DNA from: Sorex araneus
Taxonomy: Eukaryota; Chordata; Mammalia; Eulipotyphla; Soricidae
DNA: 64,000 bases
Assembly: GCF_027595985.1 (NCBI RefSeq)
Contig: NC_073307.1
Location: forward strand, 49,268,509-49,332,508
Reading direction: 5' to 3'
Shown: positions 55,164 to 64,000 of the stretch, in pieces
Layout of the letters: each line of letters begins with the position of its first letter
Position numbering within the stretch: position 1 is the stretch's first letter
Translations under genes and position numbers: made by a program
Notes under the pieces: generated by a model
Seen by the model: the letters and a program-made list of their open reading frames with translations, nothing else
Told to the model about the DNA's origin: nothing
Database searches by the model: none

Positions 55164-56026
55164 GATCCCTTGAATTAGGCTCTGTCTTGCTGTAGCTCCT
55201 AACCAGGCATTTTGAGCAGTTCCCAGAGGTAGCAAGGCTTGGGGTGCTCCTGTTATCTGGGGGACAGAGGCCAGGTACAATGCTGGATGGGACAGCCTCC
55301 TGTCATAGAGGGTGGCCTGCTCCTATGTGTCATACATGTCCCAGGTTGGCTCTGCCGGCTCACAGATGGGGGTCATCTTTGGGGGGATACCCAGGGTCCT
55401 GGAAGTCACTCCTTGGCTAACCAGATGGGACAGCTCAGTGCTTGGGTGGTGCTGGCAGGGTCGGGGGAGTCATGTGGTTCTGGGGACGCAACTCTGGGCT
55501 TCGAACATGGAAGGCACTTCCAGTGTGATGGGTGGTCTTCAAGGTGGAAAAGAAGGAGGTGGGCTTGAGAACGTGGCACAGAGGTTTGCCCGTGGTGCTG
55601 CACATTTCTCCCCTGTTTGGTGGGACTGACTTTCCAAGTCTCAGTCTTCTTCATCCAAAAGTGTGGTAATAACACATATCTTCTTTGAAGGTTTTCAGTG
55701 AGCGAGGTGCATCTCCAAAAGGTCCAAGAGAGCTCAGCACCGGGCACACGCTTCAGAACTGTGACCTTCTCACCCCTGCTGTGAACCAAAAAGTGATTTT
55801 TAAAAATTTCCTCTCCCATCACCTCTCAGAAGATTCCCTGTGCGTTCACAGAACTTTTCTTTCTGTGTCTCATGTTTACGATTCCACCATTGTCTTGGCG
55901 GCATCAACTAGGTCCCACCCCAGTTTCCCCCAGTGGTTCTGCTGCAGAGCTAGAATCAGAATCCCCAGGGTGAGGCTGCCCGGGAAGGATGGCAAAAGTC
56001 CTGCACTTCCAAGCCAGGTCAGAGAC

Positions 56027-56028
<2 letters not shown>
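55164..56028. other. Intergenic unique sequence
   Basis: No gene or repeat recognised. Confidence 0.4.

Positions 56029-56029
<1 letters not shown>

Positions 56030-56086
<57 letters not shown>
56030..56086. repeat. (TG)n microsatellite
   Basis: 57-bp TG repeat ending in 'acgtacgcgcgc'. Confidence 0.97.
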
Positions 56087-56089
<3 letters not shown>

Positions 56090-56392
56090 TACGCGCGCAT
56101 TTTCTTATCTGCTACTTGTCATGGGCCCAGGGCCTGCCCTGTTGAGTCTCAGCTTTTTGCCAGCCAGTCAGTCTTGGGCCCAGGTTTCACAACTGAGAAT
56201 TATCATTGCTAGTCAGAAAGAGGGGGAAGAGATGGGCCTCGGGGGAAATGTCAGCAGCAGAAGAAAGTTCCAGTTAAGGAACTAAACCAACACAACCCTG
56301 CCCAGGCTGCCATTGGTAAAAATGAGAACTAGCAGGAGAGAGAATGATCTAGCCTGCTGTATTGGCCAATGCCACTGTCTGATACATTTTTT

Positions 56393-56590
56393 AAAAAAAT
56401 TATTTATTTATTTATTTATTCATTTATTTATCTTTTTGGGTCACAGTTGGTTCAGGAATTACTCTTGGGTCTGCACCCAGGAATCACTCCTGGTGGTTAT
56501 TGGGGAACCATATGGGATGCCGGGGATTGAACCCAGGCTGGCGGCATGAAAGGCAAATGCCCTCTCTGGAGTACTGTTGCTCTGGGCCCC
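56393..56590 (-). repeat. SOR-type SINE with (ATTT)n tail
   Basis: 'ttatttatttatttattc', 'ggggattgaacccaggctgg', 'ctgttgctctgggcccc'. Confidence 0.88.
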
Positions 56591-56879
56591 CACATACATA
56601 TTTTTGAATAACATGGATCATGCTGCAAAATGGCCTTCATGGCAAAATGGAGAAGTGATGGAGGATGCTAGGAAGACAGTGGGTGATATGGTTGGCTCTT
56701 TGAACTCACGGGCCATTGTGGGGTGAGTTCACGGCACCCTCTCTCCAGGCTTGGTTCCTGGAACCAGGTGGGCTCAAGGGCTGAAGTACTGATATCAGAT
56801 GGCCTTTGATCTCTGCCTGCCCCCCTTAGTGCCCCCAACCCCCGGTTCTATATGAAATCATAATCTCAGGCAACTTCTG

Positions 56880-57532
56880 GCTTATCCAGGGCTCCAACTG
56901 GGGCAGGGAGGGATGGGTGAGATGGTCGACATGGCTGTGACGGGCCTTTCTTTTTAGGAGGAATGTGTTGAAAAGCACTAGATATATCAAGCACAGGACT
57001 GCGTGACATCACTGTCCCATACACTGGCACGCACAGTGGTGCCATTGATGACAAGGCCATTGTTGCTTCCTCTAAAATATAATTGATGGTAGAATGATGG
57101 CACTTATTGGTGGGATGTAAAAAAACACAGAATGAGACTATTACCCATGGACAATAGAAATGAGGGCCGGGAGGACTGGCCCATGGTTGGAAGCTTGTGA
57201 CAAGTTGGGGGAAGGGGGAGAGGGTAGTTAGGACAGAGAAGAGACCACTATGACAATGACAGTTAGAAATGATCTCTCTGGACAAGAACTGGGTGCTGAA
57301 AGTAGGGAAAGGGATATGCATGATAACCTCATAGTACTTGTACCACAAACCACAATGACCAAAAGGAGGGATGGAAGGATGGAGGGAGGGGGAGAGAGGA
57401 GGGGGAGGGAGGGAGAGAGGAAAAGTGTCTGCTGTAGAGGCAGAGACTGGGGGTGGGGGTTTAGCAGGAGGGAGACAGGACACTGGTGGTGGGAAATGTG
57501 CACTGGTGAAGGGATGGGTGTTAGAACATTGT
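56880..57532 (+). mobile_element. LINE 3'-end-type repeat (LINE-1-like), split by two insertions
   Basis: A G-rich 3' UTR-like stretch with 'aagggatatgcatgataacc', 'acactggtggtgggaaatg' and 'attgtatgactgaaattc', resembling abundant shrew LINE 3' ends. It resumes at 58117-58132 and 58308-58345 ('ctgtttatctcacagtgatt') after the insertions at 57546-58103 and 58133-58307. Family and left border are uncertain. Confidence 0.5.
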
Positions 57533-57545
57533 ATGACTGAAATTC

Positions 57546-58103
57546 TGCATACCTGGGTTCCTCTGTCAGTTCCTTCATGGGTGAGGCTCTTCCAAGCGTG
57601 TGGAGAGTGGCCTTGAGCACAGCTGCGGCTGGGTTCTGGAGGTTTTTGGTTGCCGGGGCTCTGCTTGGGGGGGAGGGAGACTCAACCGCCCCCCCCCCCA
57701 GGGGTCCCTGGTGAAGACAGTCTGGCTCAGGGGCAGGAGAGGAACCCAGGTATGTGGGACCCGTGGCTGAGAACTCCAAGGGACTGGGCTTCCTCACACA
57801 GATCCCCAATTTTCCAGTAGCTTGACAGTCACACCCACAAACTGCGCCCCCCACGCCATGTAGTCTCATCAATGGCCGAGATCCAGAGACTGTAAAACAA
57901 AGCTCCCAGAAGAGAGCACTGCAGAATCTCGCGTGGCAGAGCCGGGCAAGCTACCCGTGTCATATTCGATATGCCAAAATCAGTAATAATAATGGGCCTC
58001 ATTCCCCTGACTCTGAACGCGACAGGGACGAACGGAGACATTACTGGCACCCACTCGAGCAAATCGATGAACAATAGGACAACAGTGATGCAGTGATACA
58101 GTG
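57546..58103 (+). mobile_element. RTE-tailed non-autonomous element, 558 bp, linear copy
   Basis: Starts 'tgcatacctgggttcctc'. It contains 'ccggggctctgcttggg', 'gcatattcgatatgcc'-like sequence (57958-57976), 'ctcattcccctgactctg' and then 'gcgacagggacgaacggaga', which translates like the RTE tail 'RDKWRHYW'. It ends in (ACAGTGAT)n-like repeats. 13-bp target duplication with one mismatch ('atgactgaaattc' at 57533-57545; 58104-58116) inside a LINE-like repeat. No long ORF, so it would depend on an RTE. Confidence 0.85.
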
Positions 58104-58132
58104 ATGACTAAAATTCAATCATGGACAAGTTT

Positions 58133-58307
58133 ATAAATTTTATTTATTTATTTATTTATTATTTTTGGGCCACACCTGGCGAAGCTCAGGGGTTACTCCT
58201 GGCTTTGCATTTAGGAATTACTCCTGGTAGTGCTCGAGGGACCATATGGGATGCTGTGAATAGAACCTGGGTCGGCCACATGCAATGCTGTGCTATCGCT
58301 CCAGCCC
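58133..58307 (-). repeat. SOR-type SINE inside the LINE-like repeat
   Basis: 'atttttgggccacacctggc', 'gctatcgctccagccc'. Short duplication 'caagttt' at 58126-58132 and 58308-58314. Confidence 0.92.
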
Positions 58308-58395
58308 CAAGTTTGCAACTGTTTATCTCACAGTGATTTAAAAAAGAAATTATGTCAATGATGAAGTTCTAACAGGGAAATGACAGGTCTTAGAA

Positions 58396-58399
<4 letters not shown>

Positions 58400-58431
<32 letters not shown>

Positions 58432-58459
58432 TGTGTCTGTGTCTGTGTGTGTTTGTGTG
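58400..58459. repeat. (TG)n microsatellite, SINE tail
   Basis: TG/CTG repeat directly abutting the tail of the following minus-strand SINE. Confidence 0.95.
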
Positions 58460-58610
58460 TTAGGGCCACACCTACTAGTGCTCAGGGCTTACTCCTGGCT
58501 CTGTGCTCCAAGATTATTCCTGGTGTGATTAGGGGACCATACATGGTGCTGGGGATCAAACCCGGGGCAGCCAAGTGCAAGCTTACCCATTGAACTATCC
58601 CTCCGGCCCC
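58460..58610 (-). repeat. SOR-type SINE
   Basis: 'ttagggccacacctactag', 'gggatcaaacccggggcagc', 'actatccctccggcccc'. Confidence 0.88.
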
Positions 58611-59337
58611 TTGTATCACATTCTTCTGTGAAGCTTGGTGAGGTGGTCCCCATTCTGGGACACTGAGACCCCAAGAAATCTTAGGGGGCCCTCTGTGACC
58701 TTGGGTTCATCTCTTGTTTGCAGATCTTCACCCATGCAGCTTATTCCAACCCCGCTCCCACCCCCAGTCTGCTTCCGTGGGCAGTAACCCAAGCAATGAA
58801 GCTGACTGCAGGACAAACAGAGGCTTTGATCTCCTGTGAGCCCTGGAGGAATGAATTGTGAAAATCTGGCAGGGCTCCGTGTGCTTTGTTGGCTGTGGGG
58901 GGACGTGGGGGTGTCTGCGGGTCGGATGTGAGCAGCTGCAGAGGGCTGCTTGCCAAGAGGTGAGCATGCATCCCACCTTGGCCAAACTCTCCCTGTGTCT
59001 CCCACGCCCCCACTCCTCCCACAGGTCTTGGACTGGGTGCTGTGGGGGATGGTGGTGGTGGTGGGGGAGCTTTTGCAATGGGGGTGCCAGCAATTACATA
59101 GCAGATTGGCTGAAGAGAAGGGTATCTCAGGGGAGCTCGGGGATTTAAGTCGTTTGAATTTCCGAATTATGATATTCATCTCAAAACATTCCAGAGAGCT
59201 CAGAGAGGAGCAAAGTTACCTTCAGAACCTTCTGCTCTAGAATGAGGGGGCAGGGCAAGGGGCCATGGGCTCAGGAAACAAGCCCCTGAAAATGCAGGTG
59301 CCAAGAGATGCTCCTTTAGGTTCTTTTTCTTTTTTCC
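58611..59337. other. Intergenic unique sequence, possibly partly conserved
   Basis: The right third (59085-59240) is AT-richer ('gcaattacatagcagattgg', 'ccgaattatgatattcatc') and has regulatory-element-like composition. No gene recognised. Confidence 0.35.
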
Positions 59338-59508
59338 TTTTTTTGGTTTTGGGGCTACACCTGGAATAATCAGGGTTTACTCCTCACTCTGCACTCAGGG
59401 ATCACTCTTGGCGGTGCTCAGGAGACCCTATGGGATGTTAGGGATTGAACTGGGGTCAGCTGTGTGCAAGGAAAGCACCCTATGGGCTAGGTTATTTCTT
59501 CAGCCCCT
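59338..59508 (-). repeat. SOR-type SINE
   Basis: 'ttttggggctacacctgg', 'gggattgaactggggtcagc', 'atttcttcagcccct'. Confidence 0.85.
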
Positions 59509-59711
59509 CCTGAAGGTTCCTGATGGATGTTTGGGTATTTCTCAGCAGAGGGACAAATGCATGTTGAAGCAGTTATTTCCTGGAGCTCCAAGATTCTTTA
59601 TGTTTTGGTCTTATCAAGAGTCTTTTTGTACTTTACTGAACCTCAGACACCGCTGACTGGACAGGTCAGGGGACTGTCATTTAAGTATGTTTGTGTGAGA
59701 AGCAACACCAT

Positions 59712-60092
<381 letters not shown>

Positions 60093-60232
60093 AACACCCA
60101 GTGATACCCAGCGGTTACTCCTGGCTCTGCACTCAGGAATTGTCTCTGGGAACCCTATGGGATGCCAGAGATCAAACCCAGTTAACCACATGCAAGGTAA
60201 ATGCCCTGTTCGCTATACTATCACTCCAGCCT
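60093..60232 (-). repeat. SOR-type SINE
   Basis: 'caacacccagtgatacccag', 'gagatcaaacccagttaacc', 'ctatcactccagcct'. Confidence 0.88.
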
Positions 60233-61100
60233 AACATCATAGATTTGTCATGTGGATGCAACTCTGGGAATGGCTGTTTTCAGGCTGGGGAAAAACCCTG
60301 GGTCATCTGGACAGACCTGTCCTTGAGGAGTGGGGCACGGGGTGGGGGGAGGAAAGCCTGGCTGGCTTGGGGTCAGCAAGTGAAGGTCATCTAGAACCTT
60401 CCCCGAGGGCTGTCTGGTTCCAAGGCTCTGGATTTAACTGCACCAGTGCTATTCTTAGTTGTAAGTTGTCATCTAGCCCATTTGAACAAGGAGAGATTCC
60501 GCCTGGCCAGTTCCTAAAAATACACTGGGATGGTCAGGAGTTGGGCCTAGAGCCGAGTTTGGGAAGAATTGAGTGGGCAAAGGGCGCAGCCTCCCGGGTG
60601 CAGACCTTCCGCCCAAGCCAAAGGGAGCAAATAAGCAAATATCCTGATGTGCCTGCCGCCTGTCCCTTCTCAGTCGCTCTGAATAAACGTGGTAACTTTG
60701 GTTTGCAAGAGCGATGCGTTCTGCTCATCGTCACTTCCTAGCACGGCACCATTGCGTTGTTGCCAACGCAGTGTCCTTGCCATGTCCAGGCTGGGAAGTT
60801 AGGTTTTAGGGAGGAGGGAGAAGTGGGCTGTTTCCTGGAGCCTGGAAGCGAAAATGGCTGCGTGCAACACTCTCAAATCACCCTTTGGTCACACCCACAT
60901 CCTCCTTGTCCTCTTGCATTCAACAGTTAGCCTGTTTGGCAGAGAATCAGCCCCAGTTAACTAAGCACCACTTAGAAGACACCCCCCAACCTCCAAGAAA
61001 AGGTGTTCCTGATTCCAGATCCCCCAGATGTGAAAACCCAGATGACCTTAGGTTTTCACATGCCCCAGTCTCCTAAACCCTGGTCATGCAATTTGAGTTT
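60233..61100. other. Intergenic unique sequence
   Basis: No gene or repeat recognised. Confidence 0.4.
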
Positions 61101-61245
61101 TTGGTTTGTTTGGGGGGGCCACACCTGGCAGTGCTCAGGAATAACTCCTGGTGGTGCTTGGAGGACCCTATGGGATGCTGGGGATAGAACCTGGGTCAGC
61201 TGCATGCAAAGCAGATGCCCTCCCCACTGTCCTATTGCTCTGGCC
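61101..61245 (-). repeat. SOR-type SINE
   Basis: 'gggggccacacctggcagtg', 'ggatagaacctgggtcagc', 'tcctattgctctggcc'. The part around the second tail module is deleted. Confidence 0.88.
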
Positions 61246-61780
61246 ATTCCCTGGCCATCTCCTGCTCCAGCTGGAGACTGCAGTACGCCACGGCCTGGAA
61301 GGGAACCCGGCCTCTATTTGCTTCTACATTGCCAAATGTTCTTCTGGGACCCGGATTGGTGGGGACCTTCACTGCATTTAGGTTGTTAGGGTTGTGGGTA
61401 GATGCAGGACATAGGGGAAAGAGCGTGAGGGGCCAGGAGTGGATGGAGGGCAGAAGGAGTTTCTGCTTCCTGGACCAGCTGCGGCTGCATTGGACACGGT
61501 TGAGCTGTCTGTCATCCCGGTTGGCCATGGCTCATTAATATTCCCAGGTTGGCTGGGGATGGATATTCTCAAGTCTGCTGCCTACCAGGCCAGGGAAACA
61601 CATCAAGCTCTACTTTTCCCAGGAAGCCTGACCTGGGTGGGGCCACATGTATTGGGAGGTGGGTGTTTAATGCCAAGAAGTGCTTCCTCCAAGTTTGGAT
61701 TTGTGGCTCCCTCTCGAGAGTGAGGTCTCTTGTCAACCCTCTGCCTCCTGTTGTATTTAAGTGAAAACCCATTGAGACAA
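61246..61780. other. Intergenic unique sequence
   Basis: Nothing recognised. Confidence 0.4.
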
Positions 61781-61784
61781 TTTG

Positions 61785-62115
61785 GGGTGGTACTTTTTTT
61801 TTTTAAATTTAAAAAGGAATTTTAGCATTTCTTAAAAAAAATTTTCCCCATTGAAATGGCCATGCATGCTGCTTAATTTACTTTAATCCTGTAAGGAAAA
61901 AATACTGCTGATTTGTCAACAGGGACAGTCACAAATGCCATGGCTGATCATACTTGGCAGAGAAGCACGGTTTGAAAATGCAGATGGAAATGAAATTGTG
62001 CATGAATTAGCATTGAAAATAGGCAAAAGCTGCTTTGTGGACCTCATGGTTGAAATTGTTGAGTTTTGACCACAAAGCCGACTGACTAATCGGGATGACC
62101 TTCCTATCTTATTTT
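61785..62115. promoter_or_regulatory. Candidate conserved non-coding element, RGMA upstream
   Basis: AT-rich unique block ('tgcttaatttactttaatcc', 'gtgcatgaattagcattg', 'tttgaccacaaagccgac') with no repeat or gene explanation. Nominated only by composition and lack of repeats. Confidence 0.28.
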
Positions 62116-62149
62116 TCATTTACTTTTGGCCGGTGAATTTCAATTTATT

Positions 62150-62315
62150 TCTGGTTTGGGGGCCACACCCAGTGGTATTCAGGGCTTATTCCTAGCTCTG
62201 TGTTCAGGGATCACTCCTGGGAGGGCTCGGGGACCATGTGCGGTACTGGTGATCAAACTTGGGTCAGCTGCATGCAAGGCCAGTGTCCTCCCTGCTGTAT
62301 TATCTCTTCAATCCC
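62150..62315 (-). repeat. SOR-type SINE
   Basis: 'tttgggggccacacccagtg', 'gatcaaacttgggtcagc', 'ttatctcttcaatccct'. Confidence 0.85.
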
Positions 62316-62346
62316 TGGTGGATTGCTTATTATTTTGTGGTTGATT

Positions 62347-62482
62347 GTTTTGGGGGCCACACCTTATGGTATTCAGGGGCTGTTCTTAGTGAGATATTGG
62401 GGGGCTGCCAGTGATATTTGGGGGCCAGGGGGTGCTGAGGAGCCAACCTGGGGCTCCCACATGCGAAGTCTCTGCTCCAGCC
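62347..62482 (-). repeat. Degenerate SOR-type SINE
   Basis: 'ttttgggggccacaccttat', 'agccaacctggggctccc', 'tctctgctccagcccttt'. Confidence 0.65.
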
Positions 62483-62555
62483 CTTTGAACCATCTTCCTG
62501 ATTCAGTGGAGAATTTCGTTTTTAGTTGTTCACCTTAAAAAAATAAAATAAAAAG

Positions 62556-62726
62556 AGGGGTCAGAGAGATAGTACAGTGGATAGGGCATTTACCTTGCAC
62601 ACGGCTGACCTGGGTTCGATCCCCGGCATCCCATATGGTCCCCCAAGCACCGCCAGGAGCAATTCCTGAATGAAGAACCAGGACCTGAGCATTGCTGGGT
62701 ATGGCACAAAAAGAAAACAAAAAAAT
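62556..62726 (+). repeat. SOR-type SINE
   Basis: 'gggtcagagagatagtaca', 'cctgggttcgatccccgg', 'gctgggtatggcacaaaaag'. Confidence 0.9.
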
Positions 62727-63700
62727 ACAGAGCAGTTGGCATTGTATGTCCAAAGTTACCTTTGTGGAATCAAAGTGCCTTTTTTCCAAGAAAGAAGAGA
62801 CGAAGGTGTAGTTCTCAGCTGAATCTGGGCTTTTGGAGGTCATTGGGAAGGCTCCTGGAGGCTCTGGAGTAAAGAGTGACTTGAGATTTGGAGCCAAGAA
62901 TTGGGCCGTGCCGCTCAGGCCACTGAGAAGTATAAACAAGCCCGGTGCAGGTAAAGGGGCCAGGCCTGGAAAGTGTAGGCCAGCAAGGTGCCTAGAGTGG
63001 AAGGGCCAGGCCTAGGGGGCACCAAGCAATGTCAGCTGAAGTGATAAGCTCTCAGGGCATTTTTATGCCGATGGACTGAGCACCTACATGCAGAGACACC
63101 ACAGAAGCCCTCCCAGGTCCGGATGAAGTGGACAAGTGAGCTCCTTGTCCACAAAGACATCAGAGCCCAGAGAGAGGCTCTGTGGGCCCCGGGTGGTTTG
63201 GAAGGAAGGTTTAGGGCCGTTTGCACCCTTCCCCGGGGCCAAACAGGAGCAGTAACTGTTCTGTTCCTGTGCTGGATGGGACACGTCAGCCCCCCAGGGA
63301 GGTTTATCCCCAGCTCCTGGCTATGAAACCACATTTCAACACTCTCTTTGTTGGGGAGTATGTACCCGAGAAAACCGTCCCTTCCCCATGGGGAGGGGGT
63401 GATGTTTGCACCTGGGAATTCCAGGTGGCTTATGTGGAAACCAGATGCCAGGGCTCCAAGCCTCAGACAGCTCTACTTGTAAGGATGACACTCCTCAAGG
63501 TCATTTTCCAGGCTTCTGCTGAGAATTTGGGAATGCAGAGTGTGAATTAGAAAAGTTGTCCCACCTCCCCGCCCCCCCCACCCCCTGAGAAATACAACTA
63601 CTGGGGATTCAAGAGTAAAGTTGAAAATATACACAGGGTCTGATGCAGCTGTGCTGTCTGCCTTGGGGAAGATTTTGGATCCTAGAGATGATTGCAACAC
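62727..63700. other. Intergenic unique sequence
   Basis: No gene or repeat recognised; short C-run at 63569-63585. Confidence 0.4.
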
Positions 63701-63704
63701 TTTT

Positions 63705-63850
63705 GGTGGCAGTAAGACATCAATAGCGGTATTGTCTATACATTAGAGGCTAAATAAACAATGCAGGAACCACACAACGGAATACTATGCAGCACTTAAT
63801 AGGAATAAGCTAGAACCCATGTGTGCAATATGGCTGAACTTCAGACGTAA
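63705..63850 (+). mobile_element. LINE-1 3'-end fragment
   Basis: 'cacaacggaatactatgcag' followed by 'gaacccatgtgtgcaatatg' matches the well-known mammalian LINE-1 motif 'acaatggaatactatgcag' near the end of ORF2. Diverged and truncated. Confidence 0.6.
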
Positions 63851-63854
63851 GCAC

Positions 63855-63960
63855 TGAGGGCGTGAGGAGCTGGCACTGAGGCCTGGAGCACATGCCTGGC
63901 ATGCACCATACCCTGAGTGTGGTTCCTGGCATGGTGTGGTTCCCTGAGCTTCACCAGTGG
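63855..63960 (+). repeat. Degenerate SINE remnant
   Basis: 'ctggagcacatgcctggcat' and 'tggttccctgagcttcacc' keep SOR order. Low similarity. Confidence 0.4.
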
Positions 63961-64000
63961 CAGCCTTGGTATTTCCGACCATCCCCCGCATTGCAGGTCT

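Overview
This is a mammalian nuclear genomic window, almost certainly from a shrew (Sorex; common shrew Sorex araneus is the best guess). Two things point there. About 65 copies of one tRNA-derived SINE of the Soricidae SOR type (A-box-like 'tagcacagcgggtagg', B box 'gggttcgatycc', tail 'gtgtgrcccaaaaagcaaaa') are scattered on both strands. There is also a fragment of an RTE-clade retrotransposon matching what is known of the shrew element RTE1_Sar, together with SINEs that carry the same 3' end. No prokaryotic genes, CRISPR arrays or rRNA genes were seen.

Two protein-coding genes are present, tail to tail. Positions 1-2655 hold the 3' end of CHD2 (plus strand): the end of the last intron, the terminal coding exon (110 complete codons plus one split base) and the 3' UTR with an ATTAAA signal. 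After about 4 kb of intergenic DNA comes RGMA on the minus strand, complete as a four-exon coding sequence. Its exons are 30648-30661, 19732-19847, 9259-9782 and 7721-8398; the junction phases agree and give 443 residues. The 3' UTR runs to about 6680. GC-rich CpG-dense islands surround exon 1 (about 30.55-31.08 kb, with CpG-rich shoulders) and exon 2 (about 19.3-20.65 kb). The CHD2-RGMA neighbourhood is the one known from human 15q26.1.

From about 31.1 kb to the end I recognise no protein-coding gene. This is the 5' intergenic side of RGMA. It holds SINEs, old LINE-1-like fragments, microsatellites (including 380-bp polypyrimidine tracts) and a few unique AT-rich stretches that look like candidate conserved regulatory elements.

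The most informative non-genic content is retroelement structure. (i) A 351-bp 5'-truncated RTE insertion at 39568-39918 has a perfect 14-bp target duplication and a single in-frame stop. (ii) Three chimeric SINEs (tRNA head, RTE 3' end) lie at 4.6, 21.2 and 52.2 kb. (iii) A 558-bp RTE-tailed non-autonomous element at 57.5 kb has a sister copy at 50.5 kb with a 5' inversion (twin priming) and a perfect 11-bp target duplication. (iv) Two hairpins with perfect arms look like template-switch products, and several SINEs are nested in other SINEs. All calls are from reading the sequence; no database search was possible.
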